From Cycloclasticus sp. symbiont of Bathymodiolus heckerae (GTDB lineage: Bacteria; Pseudomonadota; Gammaproteobacteria; Methylococcales; Cycloclasticaceae): a DNA stretch of 64,000 nt. The stretch spans positions 48,541 through 112,540 of the forward strand of contig LWTL01000118.1 in the NCBI GenBank assembly GCA_002101235.1, written 5' to 3'. A program made the position numbers and the translations under genes. The notes beneath the pieces were generated by a model. It was given only the letters and a program-made list of their open reading frames with translations, was not told the origin of the DNA and did no database searches. Below, piece after piece: positions 39,707-51,300 of this stretch (within the stretch, counting starts at the first letter, position 1; each line of letters begins with the position of its first letter).

Positions 39707-40618
39707 ATGAGCGAACACATTATTAAAGCAAACCGCCACAAGCAGCTTAGGTCCTTTTGTATGGCGGCAAAAATGGGCGGGTTTTCAAAAGCGGCCGATT
39801 TATTACAACTCAGTCAACCGTCTGTATCCCTACAAATACAAGGGCTAGAAAAGGAGCTGAAAGCGGAACTCTTTACAAGAAATGGTCCCAAGATAACCCT
39901 TACCGATGCCGGTAAAAAATTGCTTGAGTTAGCCCAACCGCTTGTAGAGCAAATGGACAGTCTCCCTACCCGCTTTACTGCCTTACATAAACCTGAAGAA
40001 ACAACAGAAATTAATATTGCCGCCGGTGAGGCCAGTATTTTATATTTACTGCCCACCATTATTGAAACCTTTAAACAACGTTATCCAAATGTACATATTC
40101 GTCTGCATAATGTCTCTGGCAATTCAGGTATAGAGGCTATTCGTGATGGCAAGGTGGATTTTGCTGTAGGCCCCATGCTAGAGGTCCCTGCAGATATCCT
40201 CTATAAAAAGATCTACCGCTTTGTTCCTGTTTTAATTATGCCTTTTGGTCACCCGCTTGCGGCAGTAGAGGATATTAGCCTTAAAGATATTGTTCAATAC
40301 GATTTAATCCTCCCTCCTAAACACCGTAATACGTGGCGAATTGTTGATGATGTTTTACAAAAACATCAACTCAGCTACAAAACATCACTGGAAGCCTGGA
40401 GTTGGGAAATTATTAAGAAGTATGTAGAATTAGGTTTAGGCTTATCTATTATTACCAGTGTGTCATTAACAGGTAATGAAAAACTTATAGCAAGACCTTT
40501 ATCAAAGTATTTTCCTGATTATTATTATGGCGTTACGATGAAAAGAAAAGGCACCCTCTCATTGCCTGCTAAAAACTTTATTGAATTGATTGACCCCAGT
40601 TTTTTCCGAGGCTCTTAG
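39707..40618 (+). CDS. LysR-family transcriptional regulator, likely of aceBA
   Basis: The N-terminal winged helix (QLRSFCMAAKMGGFSKAADLLQLSQPSVSLQI) is followed by a periplasmic-binding-protein-like effector domain (about 95-295). The C-terminal part (LEAWSWEIIKKYVELGLGLSII) resembles the CysB/Cbl branch. It is divergent from aceB with a 124-bp shared control region, so it probably regulates the glyoxylate shunt. The effector is unknown. Confidence 0.88.
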   Translation: MSEHIIKANRHKQLRSFCMAAKMGGFSKAADLLQLSQPSVSLQIQGLEKELKAELFTRNGPKITLTDAGKKLLELAQPLVEQMDSLPTRFTALHKPEETTEINIAAGEASILYLLPTIIETFKQRYPNVHIRLHNVSGNSGIEAIRDGKVDFAVGPMLEVPADILYKKIYRFVPVLIMPFGHPLAAVEDISLKDIVQYDLILPPKHRNTWRIVDDVLQKHQLSYKTSLEAWSWEIIKKYVELGLGLSIITSVSLTGNEKLIARPLSKYFPDYYYGVTMKRKGTLSLPAKNFIELIDPSFFRGS

Positions 40619-40738
40619 GTATAGCACCTAAATTAGCCTAGGGTTTTTGTCGTCATCATTAGTTTCGTTTTAAGATAACGCGTTGAATATTATTGATATC
40701 CCAGAATCAAAGCATCGAACTTTAATTAGACGGGCAAT

Positions 40739-41164
40739 TTAGCGCATCACCTGTGCTACATAAGCAACCGTAAATGCCGCCTCTTGAAATACTTTCAAGC
40801 CTGTCTCGGCAAACGTGAAGGGCAAGACATGTCCTGATAATCCAAGTTTAATATCTTTCTGCGGAATCACTACCACATCAATATCGCCAATCAGTTGAAT
40901 AGCCGCCTCTAATTTAAAACCAATAGCCCCACCAGAAAATTTCCCTTTTTGTGCACGTTCTTTTATTGCAACCTTGGTAATTCCGTAATCATTCATTAAT
41001 TTAACAAATGTCGATTGGAAGTACTGGAGATCGCCGCGCGTATGATTTTTAGGTAAGGTTATTTTGCGCACCCGACAGTCAGGTAAAATAAATTGCTGGT
41101 TATCTAATTCTAATAAACAAATAACCGCATCGTTACCCGTTAGCTCTATGCCACATATTTTCAT
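40739..41164 (-). CDS. DUF3010 family protein
   Basis: A 141-residue cytoplasmic protein. MKICGIELTGNDAVICLL, FVKLMNDYGITKVAIKERAQKGKFSGGA and the C-terminal AFTVAYVAQ match the conserved DUF3010 family of gammaproteobacteria. The fold resembles the RNase H/RuvC type in its opening beta strands. Function unknown. It is convergent with the LysR gene and stands alone. Confidence 0.75.
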   Translation of the reverse strand: MKICGIELTGNDAVICLLELDNQQFILPDCRVRKITLPKNHTRGDLQYFQSTFVKLMNDYGITKVAIKERAQKGKFSGGAIGFKLEAAIQLIGDIDVVVIPQKDIKLGLSGHVLPFTFAETGLKVFQEAAFTVAYVAQVMR

Positions 41165-41686
41165 GTCTATTCCTAAGTAAAAGTTTAAGCGCCGTATTTC
41201 ATACCTTAGCTACTAGCTAAATTCAAACACCGCATTATTAACGTCTTATTATACAATGCCTCAAATAGTCAAATAGCTCTCTTAATGTGAAATCGCAGGC
41301 CGTCCCTGTTGTTCTTAACAGCTGCATTTGTCAAAAAATGCCCTTCCATTGCGTACAGTTTTCTTGCTTTATGACGCCGCCTTTTGGAAAGTAGCAATAA
41401 TATTTTATTTTAGTTGGCTAATTTCGTGGGTTATATTTAATTTAAACGACCTTTTTTCCATATATTTATAAAATTCACGCCGAAAAATACAAATAGTCAT
41501 CTTTCTCATTCTGTATTGCTGTTCACTGAGTCAACATGTACCTCTGCAATCAGATAACAACGTGCCGACAGAGAATAATTTGTCATATGAGGCTAGATAA
41601 TAAAAGTTTATGTAAAAAGACCGTTTTAAGCTAGCCTCAACTGTTTTATTCTATAATAAGTTATTATTATAAATTCCATCCCCTGC
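41165..41686. other. 522-bp intergenic stretch, no gene seen
   Basis: No reading frame with coding character is seen on either strand. The only structure noticed is a pair of perfect 9-bp inverted arms, TGAGGCTAG at 41588-41596 and CTAGCCTCA at 41631-41639, separated by 34 bp. They lie about 50-100 bp before the NUDIX start, so they may be a regulator site. The stretch should also hold the promoters of the DUF3010 and NUDIX genes. Confidence 0.5.
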
Positions 41687-42136
41687 ATGATCTGGAAACC
41701 TAATGTCACCGTCGCATCTATTATTGAACTTAATGGTAAGTTTTTAATGGTTGAGGAAGAATCGCCTGCTGGCCCTGTGTTAAATCAACCAGCCGGTCAT
41801 TTAGAACCGAATGAAACCTTAGAAGCTGCCGCTATTAGGGAAACCTTAGAAGAGACGGGTTATCACTTTACGCCGGCCTCTATTATTGGTTCTTATTTGT
41901 GGCATAACGATGATAATGAGACAACTTATTTACGAACGACTTTCTCTGGGTCCGTTTGCAATAAAATGATTGGAACAAACCTTGATGATGGAATAATTCG
42001 CGCGCTATGGATGACTCATAATGAGATTAAAGCTAACCAAAAACGCCTGAGAAGCCCCATTATTTTAGAAAGCATTAATGACTATTTATCTGGCAAAAAA
42101 TACCCGTTAGATATAATTAAGTCTTACATCAAATAA
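41687..42136 (+). CDS. nudJ: NUDIX hydrolase NudJ
   Basis: The Nudix box is complete (GHLEPNETLEAAAIRETLEETGY). The 149-residue length and position directly before mnmA match NudJ (phosphatase acting on HMP-PP and nucleoside di/triphosphates in E. coli). It lies 22 bp before mnmA. Confidence 0.88.
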   Translation: MIWKPNVTVASIIELNGKFLMVEEESPAGPVLNQPAGHLEPNETLEAAAIRETLEETGYHFTPASIIGSYLWHNDDNETTYLRTTFSGSVCNKMIGTNLDDGIIRALWMTHNEIKANQKRLRSPIILESINDYLSGKKYPLDIIKSYIK

Positions 42137-42158
42137 ACGCTATATCTAACTGTTTTAT

Positions 42159-44647
<2,489 letters not shown>

Positions 44648-44770
44648 AGTGTGACGCAGTTCATAGTTTGTTCACTTTCAACTGCTATATTTAATTCCAA
44701 CAAGGCGGTTTGAAGAGTTTATTTTCCTCCCTCCCCCTTTTATTAATGAACTTTACGTCTTGTTCAACTG

Positions 44771-44797
44771 ACCGAATCTTATGATTCGGTTTTTTTT
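44771..44797 (+). terminator. Rho-independent terminator after purB
   Basis: An 8-bp perfect stem (ACCGAATC/GATTCGGT) with a TTAT loop is followed by a run of eight T. It lies about 125 bp beyond the purB stop and closes the nudJ-mnmA-purB unit. Confidence 0.85.
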
Positions 44798-44863
44798 GCT
44801 TTGTTGCAATTAGGCTTTAGCACTGGTTAACTATCTACATCGCTGGTATTTTAAGGATAGACA

Positions 44864-45382
44864 ATGTCAACTATTGAGCTACAGAATGCTGTTTTCAGGG
44901 AAACGAAAACAACGATTAACTTATCTTCATTTGAGGAAGACAGTGCTGCTCTCGTTGCTTTAATTTCTCAAACCAAATCTGAAATCAATATTTACAGCCA
45001 TATTTTATGCCCCCCAATTTTCAACACTGAAACGACTCTTTTGGCTTTCGAGCAGTTTTGTTTAAAAAACCACCGAACTAAAATCAATATTTTAGTGAAC
45101 GAAAGCCAACCTATTACACGCATATCTCATCGCTTATTAGGCTTGTCACACCGTCATTCAAGCAGTATTTTCTTTAAAAAAATTAACCCGGTTATTCCTT
45201 CGCGCAATGATGATTTTGTTTGTTTTGATAAAAGTGCTTACTTTCAATTACCGAACTATCAACACTATGCTGGAACGTGTAATTTTGCGGATGCAGGTCA
45301 AAATACAAGGTTCATGGGGTTCTTTGCTGATGCATGGGACAGAAGCGAACCTGATGCTGAGTTTAGGTCGGTGATGTTATGA
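44864..45382 (+). CDS. Conserved protein of unknown function
   Basis: A 172-residue cytoplasmic protein without signal or membrane segments. The middle (SEINIYSHILCPPIFNTE, then HRTKINILVNESQPI) has the strand-helix rhythm and the segment LLGLSHRHSS seen in uncharacterised proteins near purB or histidine-kinase genes in related bacteria. A distant phospholipase D-like fold is possible, but I see no HKD motif. The stop overlaps the next start (ATGA), so it is coupled to the exported protein downstream. Confidence 0.6.
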   Translation: MSTIELQNAVFRETKTTINLSSFEEDSAALVALISQTKSEINIYSHILCPPIFNTETTLLAFEQFCLKNHRTKINILVNESQPITRISHRLLGLSHRHSSSIFFKKINPVIPSRNDDFVCFDKSAYFQLPNYQHYAGTCNFADAGQNTRFMGFFADAWDRSEPDAEFRSVML

Positions 45383-46206
45383 AAATAAAACCAGCCCTTT
45401 TATTCAGCCTTTTACTATTCATACCCACAGCGTATGCCGAGCTATCATTTTATAAGTTAAACCATAAAGTACCTTCAGAAATCATTCCAAGCATTAAGCC
45501 TTTTTTACAGGCTGATGAAACGATTGGCGCTGGGTATAACGAATTAATCCTTCGTGTTAACCCAGACAACATGTCCGATATCCAAAATCTGATTCGAAAG
45601 CTTGACCAACCAGCACATAGGTTAATAATTTACGTGAACAGAGATGGCCAATTTGATCGATATACTGAAGGCTACAACGTAAATAGTCACATTCAAATAA
45701 GTGCCGACTCGGGGGTAAGCAGTTCGTATAGAGGAAATGTGAAAATCTACAGCACTAAAAATAGCACTAACGATAGGAACAATCAGAGCATTCAAGTTTT
45801 AGAAGGGCATACTGCCCATATATCTGAAGGTATAAGCGAACCGGTGACCAATATTAATATTCAGCAATACGGCGATCATAGTCAATTTTCTAGCAATACA
45901 AGCTATCGAGATGCGTCAAAAGGTTTTTACGTCACGCCACGCTTATCTAAGGACTCTGTTATTTTAGAAATAGCTCCTTGGTATGAAAGCCCTTTATCAA
46001 AGAACAGAACATCCGCAGCATTCATTCGTGCGTCTAGTGTTATTCGCGGCCAATTAAATACTTGGATTAAACTGGCTAGCCTTAATGACGATTCCTCTCA
46101 AACATCTTCTAAAATTTTAGGTCGTCAGACACAAACAACAAAGCAGACAAATACTATTTGGGTCAAAGTTGTTGATTTGGATGCGAAGCTAAAACTCAAC
46201 GACTAG
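45379..46206 (+). CDS. Exported protein with a secretin N1-like domain
   Basis: A 275-residue protein with a Sec signal peptide (MKIKPALLFSLLLFIPTAYA). Residues about 22-85 (YKLNHKVPSEIIPSIKPFLQ, then DNMSDIQNLIRKLDQP) look like the short repeat domain found in secretins (N1/NolW type), but no secretin pore domain follows. The rest is beta-rich and polar with Ser/Asn runs. The function is unknown. It is coupled to the preceding gene and overlaps the end of the convergent histidine kinase by 11 bp. Confidence 0.65.
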   Translation: MKIKPALLFSLLLFIPTAYAELSFYKLNHKVPSEIIPSIKPFLQADETIGAGYNELILRVNPDNMSDIQNLIRKLDQPAHRLIIYVNRDGQFDRYTEGYNVNSHIQISADSGVSSSYRGNVKIYSTKNSTNDRNNQSIQVLEGHTAHISEGISEPVTNINIQQYGDHSQFSSNTSYRDASKGFYVTPRLSKDSVILEIAPWYESPLSKNRTSAAFIRASSVIRGQLNTWIKLASLNDDSSQTSSKILGRQTQTTKQTNTIWVKVVDLDAKLKLND

Positions 46207-47557
46207 GTAAAAAGATAACCCATACTTGCCCACTGAGTAGGCCATCGCTTGATTCTAAGCTGCCGCCATATAAAGAAACAAGCTCATTTACAACTGCTAA
46301 CCCAATACCATGTCCATGGGTTGTTTCATCTGCCCGTACACCCCGCTGAAGCACCGCGTCGAGCTTATTATTAGGAATACCTGGGCCGTCATCTGCAATA
46401 ATAATTTGAACCCCAGATAACTCAGCTTCTTTGCTCTTCAACGTTTTAAAGCTAATACTTACAGTTGAGTTTGCCCACTTATAAGCGTTATCCAATAGAT
46501 TGCCTAACAATTCAAACATATCACCCTTTTCAGCATTGAATTTAATCGTTTTATCAATGTCTTTGATAATCATTAGCTTTCTATCAAAATAAACTTTATC
46601 GAGTGATCCGGTTATTTGTTCGATAATAGGCTCAATAGCTAAGGGGGCAGATAATGTTTGATGTCCTTTAGCCGCTGCTTTTTGCAATTGATAATCAACT
46701 AACTGCCGCATTTGAAGCGTTTGCGTTTCCAATGTTTTAATATCATTAGAAGACAAAATTTCTTGGCCATACAGCCCCGTAAGTACCGACAAAGGTGTTT
46801 TTAAGCTATGCGCCAAATCAGCTAACGTGTTTCTATAGCGTTTAAGGTGTGTACGCTCATTATCAATCAGCCTGTTAAGTGTATTCGCAATGTCTGCGAG
46901 CTCATCGCTATAATGATTTTCTAAATGCTGGGCATCACCTTTTTGAATCTTTTCAAGGTCCGCCACAATATGCCGTAGAGGTCCAAGGCTTACACGGATA
47001 ATAAAAAACTGCATAACAATCAACAAAAAACCTACACCACCTAACCACTGCCATAAGACAGAGCGAAAACTAGCATTTTGATTATCTAAACCATCAGTTA
47101 GTTCAACAATAACAAATTCAAATGCACTGGATTGCCCAAATGAGCTTTCTAAAGCAGCCTTATAGTGCAATTCCACACTCGGCTTTTCATGTAACGAGGT
47201 TTGGATATAAGTTTTTTGCCCTAGCGTTAAGCTCTCAACAACATCAACTGCCTCACCCGCCGAAGATGAGCTTCTCCACACGGTATCACCCGCATCATTA
47301 AAAATATAAGCATATAAACCGGAGTCTATTTGCATAAAACGTGGTTCAGATAAACCAAACGGCATCACAAGTCGGTTATTTTTACTTAACTCTGCTTTTG
47401 CTAAAATTGAATATAAATGGATTTGCAGGCGATCGTGCAACGCACTTTGGGCTCCGCGTTGGTACGCAGAATCTAAAACAAAGCCGGCAAAACCCAAAAA
47501 ACAAAATAATACAATACAAGCAGAAACAACCAATCGAGATTGAATACTATTGGTCAA
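46196..47557 (-). CDS. Sensor histidine kinase, PhoQ-like
   Basis: In order: membrane helix (about 9-28), periplasmic sensor (about 30-165), second helix (about 168-188), HAMP, the HisKA domain with the phosphoacceptor in LADLAHSLKTPLSVLTG, and the HATPase domain with N box NLLDNAYKWA, G1 DDGPGIP and G2 GHGIGLAVV. The overall form and kinase core resemble PhoQ. The 453-residue length fits. It lies 13 bp after its response regulator. The sensed signal is unknown. Confidence 0.88.
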   Translation of the reverse strand: MTNSIQSRLVVSACIVLFCFLGFAGFVLDSAYQRGAQSALHDRLQIHLYSILAKAELSKNNRLVMPFGLSEPRFMQIDSGLYAYIFNDAGDTVWRSSSSAGEAVDVVESLTLGQKTYIQTSLHEKPSVELHYKAALESSFGQSSAFEFVIVELTDGLDNQNASFRSVLWQWLGGVGFLLIVMQFFIIRVSLGPLRHIVADLEKIQKGDAQHLENHYSDELADIANTLNRLIDNERTHLKRYRNTLADLAHSLKTPLSVLTGLYGQEILSSNDIKTLETQTLQMRQLVDYQLQKAAAKGHQTLSAPLAIEPIIEQITGSLDKVYFDRKLMIIKDIDKTIKFNAEKGDMFELLGNLLDNAYKWANSTVSISFKTLKSKEAELSGVQIIIADDGPGIPNNKLDAVLQRGVRADETTHGHGIGLAVVNELVSLYGGSLESSDGLLSGQVWVIFLPSR

Positions 47558-47570
47558 TTTCAGGCTATAA

Positions 47571-48251
47571 CTAACTATTTAGGGGGATAGAAAAACGGTA
47601 ACCTCGGCCACGCAATGTTTCTATCGGTTTATATTGATCATTGGGGTCTAGCTTTTTACGTAGGCGGCCAACAAAGACCTCAATTACATTGCTATCACGG
47701 TCAAAATCTTGCTCATAAATATGGTCTGTTATTTCAGTTTTAGAAATAACTCGCCCCGAATGTAACATCATGTATTCAAGCATCTTATATTCATATGCTG
47801 TCAACTCAACAGATACGTCATCAACTTGGACTTGTTGGGCATTCGTATCTAGCATGATAGCTCCGCAAATGAGTTTTGGTGTTGCAATACCTACCGAACG
47901 ACGTATTAACGCATTCATTCGTGCCAACAGTTCCTCTGTATGAAATGGCTTAACCAAATAATCATCGGCTCCCGCCTCAAGACCTTCCACCTTCTCTTCC
48001 CATCGCGTTCTAGCCGTTAATATAAGGATTGGGAAATTAATATCTTTGGAACGCAGTTGCTTAATAACGTCCATGCCAGAAATATCCGGTAGACCTAAAT
48101 CAATGATGGCGACATCAATCGGGTATTCCGTACCAAAATAAAGCGCATCTTGACCATTGCTAGCCACATCAACCGCATAACCTTTTTTTGTTAGCATGCT
48201 ATGCAACTGCTTTTGTAATATCTCATCGTCTTCAACTACAAGTACCCGCAT
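47571..48251 (-). CDS. OmpR-family response regulator, PhoP-like
   Basis: The receiver domain has the acidic pocket EDDE, phosphoacceptor D51 in AIIDLGLPD and the K of LVKPFHTEEL. The C-terminal winged helix shows LTAYEYKMLEYMMLHSGRVISK, then NVIEVFVGRLRKKLDP and ETLRGRGYRF. The 226 residues and sequence resemble PhoP/QseB. Middle gene of a PepSY-regulator-kinase operon. Confidence 0.9.
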   Translation of the reverse strand: MRVLVVEDDEILQKQLHSMLTKKGYAVDVASNGQDALYFGTEYPIDVAIIDLGLPDISGMDVIKQLRSKDINFPILILTARTRWEEKVEGLEAGADDYLVKPFHTEELLARMNALIRRSVGIATPKLICGAIMLDTNAQQVQVDDVSVELTAYEYKMLEYMMLHSGRVISKTEITDHIYEQDFDRDSNVIEVFVGRLRKKLDPNDQYKPIETLRGRGYRFSIPLNS

Positions 48252-48278
48252 AATAAATCCTTTTATCTGTCTTATCTA

Positions 48279-48548
48279 TTACTGATGTGACTTGGTTTTA
48301 ATGTGAATTTTTTTGACATGACCTTTCTTCGTTAACACCTTTATCACATGAACTGGATGACCTTTTAGTTGAAGCGTTTCTGCACCCAAAACTTTGCCTC
48401 GTTTACCATCCTTTATACGCTTAACCGCTTGATCTAATGTAATGACCTCCGCTTCCGCCAATATAAGCGTTGTTTCACACGCAAACGCAGGCACAGAATA
48501 GAGCGTGCTTAAAAGAAGAATTAAACAAAATGTTTTTTTATACTGCAT
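48279..48548 (-). CDS. Small exported PepSY-domain protein
   Basis: An 89-residue protein with a signal peptide (about residues 1-23, ending AFA). The mature part is a single PepSY-like module (VITLDQAVKRIKDGKRGKVLGAETLQLKG, then HVIKVLTKKGHVKKIHI). It lies 27 bp upstream of the response regulator. Such proteins often accompany PhoPQ-type pairs and may modulate the sensor in the periplasm; that role is inference. Confidence 0.8.
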   Translation of the reverse strand: MQYKKTFCLILLLSTLYSVPAFACETTLILAEAEVITLDQAVKRIKDGKRGKVLGAETLQLKGHPVHVIKVLTKKGHVKKIHIKTKSHQ

Positions 48549-48690
48549 AAAACCAACTGCCGCCTTTAGTTTTTTAATTGTGTGTATTAAATGTGCATTG
48601 ACATTTTTTATTGCGGTTAGACAAACTCATACGCCGCTATTCTCATCCATTCATATGAATTCTAGCTGAATAATCTTAACTATCCAGTAC

Positions 48691-49662
48691 CTAAAACAGT
48701 TTATTACCGCCCATCGATGAAAGCTTAGCGGCAAACTCAGCCATTGTAACGCCCATACTTTTTGCCAACTTTTCAATAAACGGCTGCTGCGCAGTAAAAT
48801 CAACAATCTTAGATTCACCAAACTCATTTTTTGCAACGGTTTGAACATTCCCAATCGCGTCTGTTAAACCTAGTTGAATACTCTCTTCGCCTGCCCAAAC
48901 TAGCCCACTGAATAGCTCAGGGTTGTCTTTTAAACGATCTCCACGACCCGTTTTAACGGCTTGGATAAACTCTTGATGAATATCATTCAACATGCTCTGA
49001 ACATGCGCACGTTCAGCAGGGTTAACATCTGAAAACGGGTCTAAGAAACCTTTGTGCTCGCCGGCTGTGTACAAGCGTCGTTCAACACCCAATGTTTTCA
49101 TAACATCAGTAAAGCCAAAACCATTCATAACAACACCTATAGAACCCACAATACTCGACTCATTTACGAATATCTTGTCAGCTGCCGATGCAATAAAGTA
49201 GCCCCCTGAAGCACATAAATCCTCGATCACCGCATGAATAGGGATTTCAGGGTGCTTATCTCTAAGCTCACGAATCGCCTTATATACATAGCTTGATTGA
49301 ACTGGACTTCCGCCTGGCGAGTTCACCCGCAAGATAATACCTTTGGTATTAGGGTCTTTAAGCGCCTTTTTTAAACTACTAATAATTGATTCTGCGTCCG
49401 CTTCACCACCGGAAACAATAATCCCTTTAACATCAATAACTGCCGTATGTGCGCCACTTGATGCCGTTGATAAGTTTGTCATCGGTGACATGGCAAGGCT
49501 ACTAATCCCCACAATGTAACCCAAAAACAATAATTTAAAGAAAATACTCCAACGGCGTGATCTTCTTTGTTCAACAACTGAAGCCAAAGCAACCTTCTCA
49601 AGCACCGAACGCTCCCATTGCGGATCACTCTCTGTCGACTTATCTTTACTAAATAACGCCAT
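48691..49662 (-). CDS. S49 family signal peptide peptidase (SppA-like)
   Basis: A 323-residue membrane-anchored serine protease with one transmembrane segment at about residues 42-64. The S49 core shows VIDVKGIIVSG, LRVNSPGGSPVQS, the nucleophile Ser in IEDLCASGGYFIASAADKI and the mark SIVGSIGVVM. This is the short, single-domain form. It degrades membrane-left signal peptides or similar fragments. It follows the HAD gene by 2 bp. Confidence 0.92.
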   Translation of the reverse strand: MALFSKDKSTESDPQWERSVLEKVALASVVEQRRSRRWSIFFKLLFLGYIVGISSLAMSPMTNLSTASSGAHTAVIDVKGIIVSGGEADAESIISSLKKALKDPNTKGIILRVNSPGGSPVQSSYVYKAIRELRDKHPEIPIHAVIEDLCASGGYFIASAADKIFVNESSIVGSIGVVMNGFGFTDVMKTLGVERRLYTAGEHKGFLDPFSDVNPAERAHVQSMLNDIHQEFIQAVKTGRGDRLKDNPELFSGLVWAGEESIQLGLTDAIGNVQTVAKNEFGESKIVDFTAQQPFIEKLAKSMGVTMAEFAAKLSSMGGNKLF

Positions 49663-49664
49663 AA

Positions 49665-50309
49665 TTACCTCTTGATTAATTCCACTAAATTACTAATACA
49701 CGCTAACGGTGCTTCTTGCATAAGTTTTTCATACGAATGTGCACCCGTGGTAACACCAATGCTGGCTACACCCGCTTTATTCGCCATTATTAAATCTAAC
49801 GTCGAGTCTCCGACCATAAGCGTTCGCGCAGGCTCTATATTACTTTCTTCCATAATATCAAAAAGCATATGTGGGCTGGGCTTCGACTGCATATTCTCTG
49901 CACACCTAAGATAATCAAAAAACGACCGAATACCTGTACCATCGAGCCCTCTATCAAGCCCCGACTGACCCTTGCCCGTTGCTACCGCTAATAATTTTCC
50001 TTGTTCCTTTATCATTTGTAAGACAGGTATTACGCCTGTAAACAAATCACCGCCTGATGTGTTTTTTGATAAATAGCGTGTCCTATACGATGCCACCATA
50101 GACGCCTTAGTTACTTCAGTTATATCAGGAAAAAGCACCAACATGGCATTTGAAAGACTCAGGCCGATAATATCTTTACACGCCTGTTCTGTTGGTTTTG
50201 GCAGCTCTTCCACTTTTGCCACATACTGGATGCAATCAACAATCCAATCGATCGAATCAACCAACGTCCCATCCCAGTCAAAAACGATTAAATCGTAATC
50301 TGAAATCAT
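49665..50309 (-). CDS. HAD-superfamily hydrolase, phosphoglycolate phosphatase-like
   Basis: A 214-residue phosphatase with motif I FDWDGTLVDS, motif II in AVATGKG, the lysine of QSKPSPHML and the acidic motif VGDSTLDLIMA. The cap is the small helical type of Gph/PPase relatives. It overlaps rluC by 4 bp and sppA follows, the same rluC-HAD-sppA order seen in pseudomonads. Substrate is not certain. Confidence 0.9.
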   Translation of the reverse strand: MISDYDLIVFDWDGTLVDSIDWIVDCIQYVAKVEELPKPTEQACKDIIGLSLSNAMLVLFPDITEVTKASMVASYRTRYLSKNTSGGDLFTGVIPVLQMIKEQGKLLAVATGKGQSGLDRGLDGTGIRSFFDYLRCAENMQSKPSPHMLFDIMEESNIEPARTLMVGDSTLDLIMANKAGVASIGVTTGAHSYEKLMQEAPLACISNLVELIKR

Positions 50310-51244
50310 AATTGGTTAAGAAAAGTCTCTAGCTCTGCATCCAAAGGTGCTTCAAACCTAACGCGCTTTGCACTTAATGGATGAATAAAACTCAGCTTAC
50401 TAGCATGCAGGAAAAGTCGTTTTAACCCTGCTTGTCTGTATGACTTATATTGTGTTTCTGTTGAATACCGTTCATCACCTGCTATTGGATGACCAAAGTG
50501 CTTGGCATGAACACGAATTTGATGCGTTCTCCCTGTTTTAGGTGATGCTGACACGAGTGTAGCTCTCTTGTACTGAGTCAGTTTTTCATACACCGTTTCT
50601 GACTTTTTACCTTCTGGGTGTACGCGCACACGGTGCTCCCCACTTTCAAGCGTACGTTTTTCTAACGGTGCATTAACCGTGATCGATTTCTGGTGAATCA
50701 CACCGCACAATAAAGCCGTATACGTTTTTTTAACGGTTCTATTACGAAGTAACGTTTGCAAACCATTCAGCATTTTTCTGTTTTTCGCAATTAACAAGCA
50801 ACCTGACGTTGCCTTATCAAGACGATGAACTAATTCTAAAAAACGTTCATCTGGTCGTAAAAACCTTAATGTTTCAATAATGCCATGACTATTTGCCGTT
50901 CCGCCATGAACAGCTACACCCGAAGGTTTGTTCAGCACCAACAGGTCTGCATCTTCAAACAGAACCCTTTCCTCTATACGATTTACAATCCATTTTGCCG
51001 GTGTTATTGTCTTTTTTTCATCCATTTTCACTGGAGGGATTCTCACTTTATCCTTAAGCTTTAAGCGATAAACATTCTTAACCCGCCCTTTGTTAACTCT
51101 CACTTCTCCACGTCGAATGATTTTATAAATATGCCCTTTTGGCACACCCTTAAGCTGCGCCATTAAAAAATTATCAAGACGTTGCCCTTCAACATTATCG
51201 TCGACTTCGATGTACCGAACTTGTTCATGCAACTGTGTTTTCAT
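50306..51244 (-). CDS. rluC: 23S rRNA pseudouridine synthase RluC
   Basis: Makes pseudouridines at 955, 2504 and 2580 of 23S rRNA in E. coli. An N-terminal S4 domain (GQRLDNFLMAQLKGVPKGHIYKI) is followed by the synthase domain with the catalytic Asp in LVHRLDKATSGCLL and the SPKTGRTHQIRVH motif. The length of 312 is normal. It is divergent from rne, as in many gammaproteobacteria. Confidence 0.94.
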   Translation of the reverse strand: MKTQLHEQVRYIEVDDNVEGQRLDNFLMAQLKGVPKGHIYKIIRRGEVRVNKGRVKNVYRLKLKDKVRIPPVKMDEKKTITPAKWIVNRIEERVLFEDADLLVLNKPSGVAVHGGTANSHGIIETLRFLRPDERFLELVHRLDKATSGCLLIAKNRKMLNGLQTLLRNRTVKKTYTALLCGVIHQKSITVNAPLEKRTLESGEHRVRVHPEGKKSETVYEKLTQYKRATLVSASPKTGRTHQIRVHAKHFGHPIAGDERYSTETQYKSYRQAGLKRLFLHASKLSFIHPLSAKRVRFEAPLDAELETFLNQL

Positions 51245-51271
51245 GAAATTTTAACTTTGCCACTTATCTGA

Positions 51272-51300
51272 TTGATGTTATTGGATTTACTTGCTATAGT
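51272..51300 (+). promoter_or_regulatory. Candidate sigma70 promoter for rne
   Basis: TTGATG (51272-51277) and TATAGT (51295-51300) are separated by exactly 17 bp, close to the sigma70 consensus. Transcription would begin near 51307 and give a leader of about 430 bases before the rne start. It overlaps the presumed upstream region of rluC. Confidence 0.6.

Noticed and set aside
40615..40631. TTAGGT/ACCTAA hairpin after the LysR gene as a terminator
   Set aside because: The 6-bp stem is AT-rich and overlaps the stop codon, and the T-run lies too far downstream; too weak to list as a feature.
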